Source of the DNA: Fasciolopsis buskii
Taxonomy: Eukaryota > Platyhelminthes > Trematoda > Plagiorchiida > Fasciolidae
Assembly: GCA_008360955.1 (NCBI GenBank)
Contig: LUCM01002408.1
Location: 402,279-466,278, forward strand
DNA: 64,000 nt
Reading direction: 5' to 3'
The notes below the pieces were generated by a model, which saw only the letters and a program-made list of their open reading frames with translations, made no database searches and had not been told where the DNA came from. A program made the position numbers and the translations under genes. This document shows positions 13,601 to 26,720 of the stretch, in pieces. How positions within the stretch are numbered: the stretch's first letter is position 1; every line of letters begins with the position of its first letter.

Positions 13601-14325
13601 CTGGGTTCACACAAAAAGCGACCAAAGTGAACCGAAGCACAGCATGTGTTCCAACCAGCATGAACACTTGTAAAACAGAATAGAACATGACAACGCACAA
13701 TCTGCTCATTACAAAACTGTAATATGTCTACCCCAGCGATCAACCTACGTCAAAATCTGAAATAGGCAACATTAAAAGAGACGAAATTGAGCTCAGACCC
13801 AGAAAGCCTATCAGCTAGCATCAACATTTACATAACCAAATTCAAGAAGACAGTTCACAGCTTGCTTGCTACCTTATCATAAACAATATCTCGTCTAACT
13901 TACCAAGGTGTTGCTATGACAGCTATTGATTGATTGATTGGTCATGTTTCGTGTCCTCATTATCAGTAGATTCGTCAGAAAATCCTATTGCCCAATTGAT
14001 GATCGTCTAAAATTTGAATTTTTCACCATGAAGTTTTGCATAAATTCATCCAAGTTTAAACAAAAACAATGGAGAGAATATTTTGACGGTGGATTGACAT
14101 TTATTGACTAAATTTTGCGTCATCCAGTGCCATCGTCCTACTCGTAAGTCAAATTAAAACTACGGAATCCTTGAATAGCTATTTCATTCTCTTTAGGACC
14201 ACTTAGTGGAAAAGTTCATATTCTTTCAATCAGCTTCTCTCGTGTCGAGTGAAAAATTGTAAAAGTTCGTTAATCATTACTATTCTCTGATCATATTGGT
14301 TATAATCAGGGCATGACAACGTGAG
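10640..14325. other. no confident feature apart from a palindrome at 11621
   Basis: Several overlapping open frames occur on both strands (for example around 11220-11620 and 12390-13050) but none has family resemblance or a convincing intron pattern. I found no recognisable transposon domain before about 14326. Confidence 0.4.
11621..11634. other. 14-base perfect palindrome GGATCACGTGATCC
   Basis: Perfect palindrome centred on the E-box CACGTG. A close relative (GGATCACGTGATCT) occurs near 16944. It could be a bHLH-type binding site or chance; no adjacent gene supports a regulatory role. Confidence 0.3.
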
Positions 14326-15110
14326 ATGAAGCCAGCATATGCTCATTTATTCGCACACCTGACAGATGTCAATATCCAACCGGATGGAATACTGTGCCGT
14401 GGTGACCGATTGTTCGTTTCATACTCAGTGTACAAAGCACCTCTGGATGTGCTAAACAAAGATCGTTTTGGCGGGGAAAAAATGACGATCCGGGATAAAC
14501 CTGTTTTGTCGGCCAGAGGTGGAATCGGAAATTTGCACAATGACAGCTTATAGTCGGGAGACTTCCATGGACCATTTTTGAAGTAATACCGTGCATCCCT
14601 TCTCCAAACGAATCTAGGTGATTCTGGCATCTTGAAAGACCAAATTATTTGTGCCAAAGAATTATTTTAGCCAGATTCGGGTACCGCCAGTGCTGGTCAC
14701 CGATAACACGTCACAGTTTAGAGCAGCCTAGTTAAAGCGCACTGAATGGTCTCCCTGTCCGAACAGCTTCCGCCATACATTTTCGAACAACGCAGCAAAC
14801 TTGTTCCGATCGGTGGAAAGCTCTCCGGGATTCGTCTACCCCAAGCCTTTGCAGGTCCTGGGGATTTTTATAAGAAATTTGCACCAAAATCACACCAATT
14901 CATCACAAGCATCTAAAAAGGAAACTCCGACAATGTTACTCAAATCTAGACTACTACGATTCTTCTTGAGATGTCTTGAATATCCAATTTCGTGACAATA
15001 AATCCCGTTCAGCTGGCAAAATCATGTGGAGACGATCTGGCCAATCAACGTTCGTCGTCAATGATCTAAACGATGGCGCTTTGAGCCTAATATATTACGT
15101 CGTGATCGAA
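14326..15110 (+). mobile_element. Ty3/gypsy-type retrotransposon relic (integrase region of pol)
   Basis: Read across several frames, the translation follows the order of a Ty3/gypsy integrase. It begins with a leader like QPDGILCRGDRLFV and a zinc-finger region FGGEKM. It continues, after stops, with ARFGYRQCW / VLVTDNTSQF, matching the catalytic-core pattern 'ARFGxPxxLVTDNGTQF'. It ends near LLRFFLRCLEYPIS, matching the 'LLxFLLxYRNTP' helix. Multiple stops and frameshifts mean it cannot encode a working enzyme. No LTRs were recognised. The frames at 14326-14553 and 14801-14995 are fragments of it. Confidence 0.65.
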
Positions 15111-16374
15111 ATTCATAGTATGAGAGCGTACAGAATATAGATCTGAATGAGAGCCAGACGAAAAAAGGCTCCGCCAACTGCTGTGCATTTTGCAGAACCG
15201 ATCTTGATGTCTCCAGTCATAACTCGGAACTCTTTCTGGCAAAAGAGTCAAACTAATGCAAGATGTTTTAGGGAGGATGGTTGTAACGAGTGAACTTTGA
15301 AATTACGTGACACATTTCGGCACAGCATTTTCATCACGTGGGAATCCAATCAACTCAATAGAATCTTGGCGACCCCCAAACGATAGTCATTGGTCAAAAG
15401 TATTCCGCCTTTGTTTCAGCCAATTAATGTATAAACGAATGACTTATAAATAAGCATTAATAAGCCTTCCAGTTGTGTAGTCCGGGGTTAAAGTTGTTCT
15501 TTTAGGTTCTGGCAATTGATTTCAGCACCTTACTACAATCGATTATGTTTCGTCCTGTTATATCGCGTACAAATAATACTAAAAAGCTCTTCTATTAAGA
15601 ATCACAATGACGGCGTCTCAGCTAAAGATGGTTTCCACGGGACCCAGATAATTATCGTACCAGTTAAAGAAATAACATCACAAGTACATGGTGATTTTTG
15701 TTATACCTGGAAAGCACTTGTTCACTGATCACGATTTCGGCCGATCAGTAGTTGAACGATCGATACTGGAATGACATCAAGACTATTTTCATGCGAATAC
15801 ACTTAACAGACTGGTCTCGAGTATTGGTCTTTGATTTTACATCTATTAGTTATTTCTTGCAGTTTAACCTGAGGGCTGACTAGACCCAGCAATTTGTGTA
15901 TTCGCCCACACCAATATTTTGCCTACGTTGCTTTGATCATATTCTCGTTTGTTATCGGGTTTGGCAATTACGAGTCCGACAATAAACACCCACAGACGAA
16001 CAAATCGTGCTTGTTCTAGATCAACGTTCGTATGAAATGAGAAATTAGTGTATGAAACATTTGTAAACACAACAGGTTAATCGTACTTCACTGTGTTTAC
16101 TGATGGTTGCGTATAGAATTCCCGTAATTTAATGGATCGGTAAACTGCTCACAAATGTGGGTCCTTTTTTGAACGCCCACGAACATAAGTTGCCGTGAAT
16201 TCCTTTGAAAATGCGATATGAGATGGTGAAACTGTTACACTTTATTTCAACATATGATTTATGAAATCACCTCTCCGAAAACAATGTTGCACCACGGAAA
16301 TTTGCAAGTTGGCTAACTTCGTCCACCTAGCCGTATAACGCTGAACGTGAATTCGTTCAATTTCCTTTGACCCG
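15110..16374. other. no confident feature
   Basis: AT-rich sequence with short, unsupported frames on both strands. Nothing recognised. Confidence 0.4.
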
Positions 16375-16490
16375 GATTGCGGCCAGACGGTCAACCGCGT
16401 GACATTCCAACCTGAAGGTAGCCGGTTCGACTCCTTCTGTCGGCCAATCTCCCCTCCCTGTAGAGGAAGTAAAAGAAAAAAACAAAAAAC
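16375..16490 (+). repeat. tRNA-like SINE head with A-rich tail
   Basis: Box A-like GCGGCCAGACGG and box B-like CCGGTTCGACTCC are about 45 bases apart. They are followed by TGTCGGCC and an A-rich tail (AAGTAAAAGAAAAAAAC). It lies immediately upstream of SINE-A copy 2 in the same orientation, so two pol III retroposons are stacked head to tail. The long minus-strand open frame across 16242-16700 is a shadow of these two elements. Confidence 0.6.
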
Positions 16491-16512
16491 GCACAGCACC
16501 AGTGCGGTCGAA

Positions 16513-16692
16513 GTGACGCATGAACCTAGCCAAACAGATAAGGTCGTGACGTTTGGACGTAAAGGTCGCGGGTTCAAATCCTCCCACCGCCGGTCAACTT
16601 CCCCACTTGGCAGCCCTCTGCTGGCCGCGGCCCCCTTCCTGAAAACTGATGTAAATTGTTGTTTCATTAGTAAAGAAAGTAAAAAGATAAAA
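16513..16692 (+). repeat. SINE-A copy 2
   Basis: Same head (GCCAAACAGATAAGGTCGTG, box B GGGTTCAAATCC), same body (CAGCCCTCTGCTGGCCGCGG) and same 3' end (TTTCATTAGTAAAGAAAG) as copy 1 at 1243, with moderate divergence. Confidence 0.8.
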
Positions 16693-18379
16693 TATAGCAA
16701 GACTTACTGAAATGGTGCCAATGCTGGATTGGGCAACTAAAGACAATGAAGTGACTCAGGTGACGAGAAGTCACGCCACAGTTTGTCTGTAAAGCATTCA
16801 CATTAACTAGTCAGAAATGTTATTGACGTAGTACCTTTAGACCAACAATAACTACGCAACAGTGCATTTTCCCTTTCGTGGACCGTCACGAATTTGATTG
16901 TTCAATTACAGTCGCATGCGAGAACGAACTTATGCCGTATTGGATCACGTGATCTGCACTAAGGTCGTGAATTGCATACAGACTAATCAGGATTATGCTC
17001 ACTGATTACGGTTTCCAGCATGTTCGTTACATTGTTCAGTACTCATTCAAGACTCAATTCTATTCAATATTCAAAGAAATTAGCGCACACAACATATCGT
17101 GAGAAATTGTGAATATCGGAATTTGTCCATTTTCGACGTTTGTTCGCGACATCGTCTCGCGGGGTGTTTCTGCTCCGTGTTTAGCTTCATCTTGATAGAC
17201 ACGGTATTCTCACCGCATTCAAGTAAAAGTACAAATCGGAGGATACCAAAATAGTTGGCAATCGATCTTTCACCAATTTCGCTGAGTTTACATACTCTCC
17301 ACGGAGGTAGATTTCATCGTACCGAGAATTGTAAATGTCCAGTTTAGCGAATTTGATTCTATTTTACTCCACTTCATCGCATTTTTTCTTATCAGCTATT
17401 TGGAAGTGGGGATAAATTTCTACACTTTAGACAGATTAAATTATGCCCTTCAAGCAGGCATACCACCATAAATATCACCCGATATTCGATCGTAGGAAGT
17501 ACCCACAACGTGGGTAACACCTACTCGGCAAACCGTATCGCACACGCTTACATTTTGTGGGTGTCTGCTATTAGTTTGATGAAACAGCCGTGTATGCGTG
17601 GTGTCTGTGGCATTTTGACATTTGGTGATTCAAAAATCTTCAATCATGGTTGTAACCTTATGAGCATGTCGAAGCAAGCTGAACGACTAACAAAAGAATA
17701 AAATCACCTGGACTGTTTCGAGGACCAGCTGTATGATTTGTTTAACTAATGCAAAGAATCAATCATTATTTGATCTACAATACCATAACATTTATGATGA
17801 GCATAAAAAGACTAATGTTGTCAAGTTGGCGTCATGGTTCGTCGAACATGCCGTACTGAAATGCTATGACAGGATTCGCAAATGGTTTGTGAAGGCATGC
17901 TCATCAATCCTGGATTCCCCGCACAGGTACACTAGACCAACCAGACTTGTCTATCAACCACAAGGTCGCCCAAGCAGACGAGACGCGAACACTGACCTTG
18001 GTCCTGATTAGGTGATATCTGTTCAACTTTTGCGATCGATCAACGCGAACCTGCGCATTTTGTACTCGGGTACGATTAGTGAGACCATCATTATGGTTAA
18101 TGCTTGCTTGTTTCGACGAGCAAGATTAGGATTAAACAAAATCTTGTCGAATCGGAACCGTTGTTTAGTCAACGTACCCACGGGAACCTATTTCGTAACC
18201 GTATTCGGGCGAATTTGTCAGTTGAACTTGTCAGCTGGTTGCGAACGGTTCTATCTGACAATGCATTTGTATACCTTTGGATATCATTTGTAGGCAAGAT
18301 TGATTCAAAAATCACATCTGATTACAGGTCCCCTTTTCTGTGGCAAGAAAAATAACTTATTAATGTAATGGTTTGCTGT
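16693..18379. other. no confident feature
   Basis: No recognised exon or transposon domain. A GGATCACGTGATC palindrome lies near 16944. The frame at 17733-18011 has no family resemblance. Confidence 0.4.
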
Positions 18380-18830
18380 AATATCAGGTTTGTCGTTGAC
18401 CCCAGCGCCTTCGATCGTCTCGACTCTTGTTCACTCCCAGCCAGCCAACATCAAGCGAGAACGACAAATGGCCTCTGGCACATCAACAAGAAAGTTCCTG
18501 CCTTTATTTGCCGTAATCAAATGGTTTACATAGACCCACGCGTGATAGAGTTCTTCACCCGATGGCCATCTGTCTCAAGAGATCATTGTCTATTCTTTGG
18601 TTTTCATTATCGAACCTCACCCGCGCTCCCCTCTGAGCGTACTACAAATTCAGACCACTCTCTATCAGTCCGCGGACTAGAGGGCTTGGATGACTTCGCG
18701 CTTGTCTCTGGGACTGCTATCGATCCAATTCCACGCTCGTGTGTTGTCCAACTGACCTCAGAGGAGTTTGGCTGTTAGTCCCTTTTTTCCGGCTATGGTC
18801 GCGCTTCGGCACTGCACGAGTCACAGCACC
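18380..18830 (+). repeat. dispersed repeat R1, copy 1
   Basis: Shares GATCGTCTCGACTCTTGTTC, a following GCGAGAACGACAAATGG block and a downstream AAATTCAGACCACT block with 32460-32840, and more weakly with 24850-25230. The 136-codon open frame at 18368-18778 lies inside the repeat and is not treated as a gene. Family not recognised. Confidence 0.55.
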
Positions 18831-20160
18831 GAAGCAAAATGACCTTGCAGTGTTACATCCGCATGTAACCTCAGCTGAAATAGTTATTGCCCAGAATATG
18901 CCTATACCGCTGTCAAGGGAGCAGTATTGTCAAATACAGCCAATTTAATGAAAACAACCCGGAGGAAATAGTATATTCTCGGGATTGTTTAATCAGATGC
19001 TACTGATTGCAATCATTGCTATGCATCTTCATGTTTTGATTAAAGCCACTCGAATAGCAACGGGATCCCGCGCCATGCTTGTTAAAAAAAGGCATTAGGA
19101 AGTGTTACTGTCCTCGATTCTGTGACCTTAACCGAGTCGTTCGCGTCTTTTTACGAAACAACCCGAGTCACAGTACACTACGTTACATCACATGCAATAA
19201 CTACTAAATAGAATTGAGAAATTATAAAACAATATTAGGAAACCAAAGTTCACCTTCAACAAAAGAGAGAGACCTGTATCGCACCCCACTTGTCAAATGA
19301 CCTCACCGATGAGAAATTATTATGTGAACCGATGCTTAATTCAGGTGTGAAATTGGAAAGAACTTGTCCAACCGTATCAAAGTGATTGGAATTTTGAAGT
19401 ACTGAGCAAATCATCTGATAAAAGGTGGGGACGAATTGTCACTCATATTTTCTGACTCACTGATAGACAGTCTGCCAAACGGAGTCAGAAGCTTTCGTTG
19501 GTTCGCCTGCGGTTGGGATAGAGTGCCTTGATTCGCACGTTATGGATTTCCCGACGTTCCATTCTTTTACCTGGATTTTCTTATTGTTCATAGGGACAGG
19601 CGCATTCGAGGATGACACAGGAACGAACCCTATCAGAAGAAATTAACCGATGGGAACTCCTACACTTTGACTCTTTTGAATTTACTGACGAGGCTCAAAT
19701 GACCTTGGCCAGAAAATAGTCCCTATATACTTCCACAAATAAACAGCTTACTGGTTAATTCGATAACCTTTCGAAGTCCGATTTATTCAGATCCCGGCAT
19801 TAGTACCAATTTCATTGTCTTGAAGCGCATAAAGTGTACGAGACAACTGCGCAAGTTACTCATCCTATGTGTAGGCAAATACATCAGCAGGTTGGAGTGC
19901 ACGTTAAGTTTCCGGTAACACCAACCTTAGTTTTATGTACAGGTAGCACTTATAAGGAAAAATGGGAATTCTATCAGGGACGTTTAGATCACCTGTTTTT
20001 GATTTAAACGTCATCTTGCGCGCGGTTTGACTACTAAGTTCAGAAAAAACCACCTTGAAATGAAAAGCAATAAAGTGTAAATACGGAAATTAAAAATTTA
20101 CCGTCAGTAAAAAGTACCATTGAAAACGGTGGCAACTAAGACTGAGAGGTGATCTGAAAC

Positions 20161-20470
20161 GAGGATCCCAAAATCATATCCCAAATTACATCAGTCGGCT
20201 AGTCTTGATGTCAGCTTGCATGTGAGGTGTGATGAATCAATTGCGATACCTCTTTTCGAAAGGAAGCTATAATGAGTCTACGTGCAAGTCACGTGGTACA
20301 ATCCGGCGCACGTTAACACAACCAACCAATGGGAATCATAGCGACAGGTGATCGTGAAATCAAAACATGCTTCCAGTATCATTGGACCGGATGTATTTCA
20401 CCAATCGGGATTTCGCCTCTCTTGTATACAAATGCATGAGTTGTGAATAGAATCCGAGCGTACCCCCAAG
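20161..20470 (+). repeat. dispersed repeat R2, copy 1
   Basis: Contains ACGTGCAAGTCACGTGGTAC, ACAACCAACCAATG and CACCAATCGGGATTTCGCCT, all shared in order with 26345-26720. Two inverted relatives lie at 25265-25620 and 41085-41405. Confidence 0.65.
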
Positions 20471-21039
20471 TATTATGAGGTTTGCATTGTTTTGATTTGC
20501 GTAGGTTGGGTCGCGGGCAATTCAGTGCTCATCGGTAATACACGTCCGTGCATTGTTACAGTTGGCGGAATGCCGTATAAAGATTTCACTTAGCAATGCT
20601 ACAGAACCTCACATCATGATTTCTCATTCTAGTGTGACTTTTTCTGAATTCACTTCGCATCGACATGGAGCTGAAAGTCTTCTGACCACCAGCCGCAGCG
20701 TTGCGGTAGTTTTTACGGGCCCCATTAGGAACTAAACAAATCCTCTGAATGCTCTGTGTTCTACTGCAATATCATAACTCGAGTGATCTAGTTCGCTTAC
20801 TAGACTCTCGAATCTCGGAAATTGTGAAGATTAAATCAGCATTAGCAAAATTACACCTTCTCTAACATCTAACATTACTACGAGGTGGGAACGAGTGATG
20901 TTAAAACATATCCTCCTAACATATGACCCCGCTGCCAGAGTAGGATGAACCTTGCTCCCGAAAATACTCTTGAGTTACTGTACTTGATCAACACTGGTTT
21001 TGGTACTTGTGCGCGGACGTAATTTTCCCCATCAGGTAG

Positions 21040-21345
21040 AGTGGATCAGTGATGAGTGTACATGAAGGTCACGAGATTCGGTCCCGAAAAGTTTTACTTT
21101 TACTTGAAGCTTCAGCCAACCACTCAGAATCGTGGCGAGTGTAAAAGTGAACATTCCGTGATAACTATTGGTCTAAAAATATTCTGTCAGTCGTATCTTT
21201 GTCTCATAACTAAACTAGGGCATGATAGTCAGTTACGAGCTTCAGCTGCGCAATCGGGGCTTTTCCGCTACATGTTGGTTATTAGTGTCCCTGTTTCATT
21301 ACTATCGGTCTTGATAAATGTTACTATTTACGGCAAAATTCTCAC
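21040..21345 (+). repeat. dispersed repeat R5, copy 2
   Basis: Diverged relative of 8338-8560, best seen in CATTCCGTGATAACTATTGG and CTAAAAATATTCTG. It keeps a tRNA box B-like CGAGATTCGGTCCCG. Confidence 0.35.
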
Positions 21346-21779
21346 GTGATATCACTGTCAAGACGCAAGTGTGTCAGCTCTCCACAACGTGTGCAAGTAG
21401 TATCATAGGTTGATACTGTCCAGTTTCTGATTTTTTCGCAGCTGACACGATTGCACGTTGAAATGTGACACTTGGATAGGGAAGGCAAGCTGTAGATGTG
21501 AGGGTATGATAGCTGATTTGACATTGCGCCTGAGTCTGATAGAGCTGTTTTATTGGTTACGGGTGGCTGCACGACGATGGATCGTGCCAGCCTAATCAAA
21601 TGATCGGTGCACGGGCGTGAATAAAGACATCCTGCGAAACGGCGCGCAATTGCAAAACGCAAGACTACAGTGAGACTACATCATCCCATTGGCTACCAGC
21701 GGACAGCCGACATAGTGACCTGACCTGGTAAGAGTGCGAATGTGCAAAAGGAAGGCCATTTCGTGAACTTGGCCAACCA

Positions 21780-22040
21780 ATCAGGATGAGCAGTCCGGAT
21801 TTGACAAGAAAACGACACGAACTGGATTGCATGAAGTGGACTAAACAAGACAAACCAATCAAAACGCGGCTCTTATTTAAGATGACGGGGACGGACGATA
21901 GTGATCTGGAGATCGGATTGGCTTACTGGAGAGTGGTATTCGGAAGAGAGGAACGACGTTACACAACAGTAGGAACCACAATCATAAAATCTCGACATTT
22001 TTATGACGACGATACAGCGGAAATCGGTACAAAAACAATG
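21780..22040 (+). repeat. dispersed repeat R3, copy 1
   Basis: Shares ACTGGATTGCATGAAGTGGACTAAAC-type sequence (first 20 bases ACTGGATTGCATGAAGTGGA) and GATCTGGAGATCGGATTGGC with the inverse of 27230-27700. The 86-codon frame here is part of the repeat. Confidence 0.45.
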
Positions 22041-22279
22041 ATCTAATTATATCTCCATATTTGTCAAAGTTACGGAATTTGGACTCAAGTGCGAACAAAC
22101 AAAACAATCTCGAAAAAATGAGTATCTTCATGAGGTAAATTAATGAAACTTCGAAATTTGGGGAATGTTGGGGACAAAATACGACTGAAATTCGCCGGTT
22201 GAAATCGAGAGAATAACCGGTTTACATGTTCATTGCACAATAAAACAAATTCATTCAATCGGATACATGTTCTGAGGTA

Positions 22280-22850
22280 TTAGTGATCCGATTGGACAGT
22301 GTGCTGAAAGCTCCAGTTTTCATTCTTTTGGACGTCCCTGCGGCTATGTTGGCCCGCCTGGCCTGAGTGATCACTTGAACTGCAGTTCCTGACTGGGGAA
22401 CTAGTTCTCTCACGCCGAATTCTGCTCATGCCGCGCTTGTTTGTTGCTAAGGCTGCGTTTGACTGTTCCGTATGGCGTCTGATCCAGTCGTTGTTACTTC
22501 TTTGGACGGCTGCTGCTGACTGCTGCGAGCATGGTAATCGATTACCCTCTTCATCCGTTTCAGTCGACTTCAGCTCTACACTACATCACGCGGTTTTTTA
22601 CCTGCTTATTACTGTCTGCGGTACCTATACACTTAGTTGATTTATCACCATACAGCATTATTCATCTTTTGTTATGATTCTCAGGCAATTCAGAAATCGA
22701 ACACAAAACAGCTACCTTTTTGGCACCATACTGAGCATACAGAATGTATGGGGGTCTCAGGTGTGTGCAAAAACCGAACTCCGATAACAGGTACATTTGG
22801 TCCAATTTAGCATTCGTGATACTTTGCATCAATGCAGTTGGTTCATCCAT
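22280..22850 (-). CDS. candidate two-exon gene, Arg/Ser-rich protein of unknown function
   Basis: Exon 1 is 22850-22716 (45 codons, MDEPTALMQS... to ...YAQYGAKK) and ends at a GTAGCT donor. Exon 2 is best placed at 22573-22280 (98 codons with stop), after an AG at 22575-22574, and both sides are in phase 0. The joined protein would have 142 residues. The first exon has mixed hydrophobic and charged composition. The second is rich in Arg, Ser, Gln and Asn with a patch RGMSRIRRERTSSPV, like disordered RNA-binding tails, though no domain is certain. An in-frame stop lies 9 bases upstream of the ATG, supporting this start. No close polyadenylation signal was found. It may be a pseudogene or a chance pairing of two open frames. 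Confidence 0.3.
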
Positions 22851-24849
22851 ATTCAGCGCAATTCTTTAGGTCACTGCAGTCCACGAAAGCATATGAAATG
22901 CGCATATTTGAGGTAGTCGCAGATAAATCTGCGGAATTCCGGGCCAAAAGTGCCCATGGAGAATAGAACGGACAAAGCTGGTTCATGAAGACCACCGAAA
23001 GCCCAACTGGAATTCAAAAACACCAATTTGAACTTTTGGTACCCGGCAACTGAAGTTGAAACTACCGGGTAGATTAGATACTATTCTGTTTTATGTAAAA
23101 AGCGTGAAGCGCAGTAAATAAGCTCAACTTTATCTTCCCCAGAAGCCCTGGTCTCGGGCGACAGATGAGGGAGCATTTATTGTTTAATTCCTTTTTGAAT
23201 AATTGTGTTATCCTGACTGTCAGATGGTTACCAAAACTTTCACTCGGTGAAACCTACCATGTATCCGTGCATTCACTAGCCTTTAAAAGGAGAATTCGAT
23301 TGGGGAAAGCTATTTTGTTGATCTTAGTTTTTCATCCCTGTTGGTACACCATGAATAGTTGAATGATTGGTAGCGCGTAAGCTGATGCAGTGAGAAGATA
23401 TAGAGGTAAAATTGGTGTTTAGTTTATTAACGCGGACATATATGCAACTAAATCTTCTCCATACCACAAAATGTGATGCACAAACCAATCAGTTAGGGCA
23501 GGTCAGATCAATTTAATTCTAAGTCTACGTTATTTTTAATGGGAATGACGAGGCACAGGGATGAACAGACGAACTACAAGTAAGCCGAGGTTAAAAATTG
23601 TCATGCCCTCGAAGAGAAAAAACTCGATATGTATGACGAAGGGCGCAACGAGAATGCGTGTTAAGCAGACGCGCTTAAACAGCGAAGGAAAGGTTTATTG
23701 CAATCCGTGGCATGAATCCACCATGCTTCGTGCTATCGACCTTAGCTTCCTCAAATCACGTGTTGACCTCGATTCCGGACAAGCTGGTTTTTAGCATCAC
23801 ATGATTGACTGAGACAGTTGGCGGATCAATAATATACGCAGAGTGCAAGTGATGCCCAAGCCAAGGTGCGCACGTAAAGAAATACTATTATTGTGGAGTA
23901 GTTTATAAGTTAGGAAATGGTATACTTGCTCCCATTGCGCAGGTCCTGTTCTATCCGGTAACGCATATAATGAATCGACCAAGCCTGTTTTCGGCACTTT
24001 ACAATCACGCAAATACGACGCGTGTAACTGATATCGCACTGACAATAATCAAAGTAGGTACACAGAAAGCACGAGAACAGTGACGATAACAATTGGCGAC
24101 TACATGTCTATTGTGTCGTCTGAATTGGTTATTGAGTATTTGGAAGATGGTCAACCAGGTAGTTTGTGATCAGAGTTTACCTGACAGACACAATGACCAG
24201 ATTAGATTACAGCATTTGGTGTTCCCGAGTTAATCGTTGGGTATTGCTGGCGTCATTGTTACTGCTCCGGAGACAGCCATGGTTTTGTTTTTTTATTTAT
24301 CTTTCGTTATCCTATCCTGGTGTAGATAGGTCGAATTACATCAGTCCTACTGATCGCCTGGTTTGATCCATTTGAATAGGCCTTGGTTCAAACAACTTTT
24401 GTGGTGTTAAGCTAGTTTCGATCGCAATAATCTGCCCACAGTAGTAAGTAAATTAGTACATTCAACATAATGAGGTCGAATGCAACTAGGTCTTTGTCTG
24501 ACGATGAAGACGCAGCCGAGAGGAGAATAAGATGCGAAATTCAGTTTGAGGTCGCACGTGTAGGAAGTGCATGTGAAGGTAAAGACCATGTATAGAGTTC
24601 CTGAATGCTAGAACTGCTTCTTTGTTTCTCATACTCTTGTTCATGAAGCTATGTTTCACTTTCATGGAATACTTCGTTTGGTCTTAGTTAATATATTGGT
24701 ACCGGTTTCAGCAGAACAAGACTTTATACTTTTGTTAGCTAGCCACCGGACTGCATTGGAGCAACGCCTTGCAGCCTACACACTGGTAGTTGTATTCATT
24801 GATACAACGACCTGGTGAGACAGAAAAAGTTTTAAAATCAAATTATCAC

Positions 24850-25230
24850 AGTCGACAACTAACACCTTCAGTCGGTCATCTTGGTTCAAGTTCAGGAACA
24901 CCGAGCTTAATGAAAAGAGGTCAATCAAAATGGTCTCCGGCCGATCAACAAGACTGCTTTATTCGTCCTTCAAATGATTTGCATATCGTCAAAATTTAAC
25001 TGGCTCATTGTCTCTTCTTTGGCCTTAATTCAAAGCAGCGCCTTTGATCGCCTCTGAGCTTGTCACAGATCAAACAACTTTCAGTCTCCCCACAAACTAG
25101 GAAGCTTGCCTCGTTCCGTATTTTAGCCTTTGGTTCGTAGGCGATCCAATTCAAGCCCACGCGTTGATCCACTGATGCCTGAGCGGTCTGCCAGTCACTG
25201 TCCTTTCGGATATGATCAGTCTTCACATTT
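24850..25230 (+). repeat. dispersed repeat R1, copy 2
   Basis: Most diverged R1 copy. It keeps a GGTCTCCGGCCGATCAACAA block matching CTCCGGCCGGTCAACA at 32570, and CTGAGCTTGTCACAGATCA matching CTGAGCTTGTCACAAATCA at 32680. Confidence 0.5.
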
Positions 25231-25264
25231 TTATGAATCATCGTACTGAAGCGAAGTAGGATTC

Positions 25265-25620
25265 TTTAACTGCTATTGTAATTAGTAGGCCGAATTTGGT
25301 CGATCACGGTAACGAGCGTATACGAGCTGCCCGTAAGTACTGAATAGGCTTCGGCACGAATGAAGTCAACAAGAAGACCACAGCAGAACGGAAAGAATTT
25401 CGAGTATTATTTACAGCTCACAGTATTATCTACAAGGTTGGAGATATTACAATTAGTGGAATCCATTCCATTTAATCGCCATCGCGGAATGTTTTGATTT
25501 CCCTACCGCTTATAGTCGCGGTTCTCATCGGTTGCTTGTCTATCCACGCAGGCCTGCGTGAAGTTGTATCGAACGGTATCACATGACTTGCCCGTAAACT
25601 CACCACCTATTATCCGGTAG
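25265..25620 (-). repeat. dispersed repeat R2, inverted copy
   Basis: Its end (CATGACTTGCCCGTAAACTC) is the inverse of the R2 block GAGTTTACGTGCAAGCCACG at 26458. It is collinear over most of its length with 41085-41405, including TAGTAGG...TTTGGTC and GTCTATCCACGCAGGCC. Confidence 0.6.
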
Positions 25621-26344
25621 CTTCCCCTTACACATGCCTCAATAGATTGTACTTCTTGAGTGAAGTTTGTATCGATGGGATTCGGTAAATCTGCACTTAG
25701 CGTTTCAAGACAAAATTTAGAAGTCCCGACGGCTTACACTTTAACGTTTCATGCTCTCTAACAGGACATCTTAGGGATACTCAGGCATTTCATTTCATGA
25801 CCGTGGTTGCCTGTACTTCGTGAACTGCTCTCCGTTATTCCGTACTATCTCCGTATTCTCTATCTGTGTATCGAAGGCTGGAATGTCCTTATCCCCCCCC
25901 CGAGAGCTAGGAACACGTGACTCTGTGTGGGTTTGCGTAGAAACTGAATCGTTTCCACAGTGGCTGAAATCACATCCATGATGAATTTGAATACTAATTC
26001 AGTATTCGCACAGCAGATTTAGCTTTGTCTGTTTCTTTCTTCAGTTCGCACTCTTTTGCTTACGGTGGTAACATTTATAGTCAGTAAGCTAACAGCTGCC
26101 GAACTTTAGTCATTGTGGGTTTTGTAAGCTGACTCATCTAGCCGTCTTCACAATCGCCAGTCAATTATTGACCAAGGCTTTCCTCCAGAAATACTGTTCG
26201 TTTGTCGTGAAGTTGGTAAAAATAAGGTGAAACAAATAAAATGTAATCATGGAAAATGATTATAACACGGCGAAATTCTTTTTCGATATATCCATTCTGG
26301 GTATTACCATGCGTAACACTGAGTATCAAAAAGTAGACATGTAA

Positions 26345-26720
26345 AAGCGGGTTTCTTGCACAATTCCGGATTCGGCTGTCGAACTGCGATGGCTTCCAAT
26401 ATCACGAGTTATCATCCGAGTGACTCCCTGATGGGGGACCTGAAAGTTGTTTGTGGTGAGTTTACGTGCAAGCCACGTGGTACCATCCGGTGTACATTCG
26501 CCCATGTACACAACCAACCAATGAGAACCTTGGGGAAGTATGATCGTGAAGTCAAAACATACTTCGAAAACATTGGACCTGATGTATTTCACCAATCGGG
26601 ATTTCGCCTCTCCTGGATACTAATGCATGAGTTGTGAATAGGACCTGAACATGTTTCCCTGCGGATGTGGGTTTCTCATCGTTTTCATTTGCATGGCTTC
26701 GGTGGCAGTCGATTCGGTGC
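26345..26720 (+). repeat. dispersed repeat R2, copy 2
   Basis: Strong match to 20161-20470 through GCAAGCCACGTGGTACCATC, CACAACCAACCAATGAGAAC and ATTTCACCAATCGGGATTTC. The open frames on both strands here belong to the repeat. Confidence 0.65.

Noticed and set aside
16242..16700. 152-codon minus-strand open frame
   Set aside because: Runs antisense through two tRNA-derived SINE heads; the frame is explained by the SINEs.
18368..18778. 136-codon plus-strand open frame
   Set aside because: Coincides with repeat R1 and shows no family resemblance.
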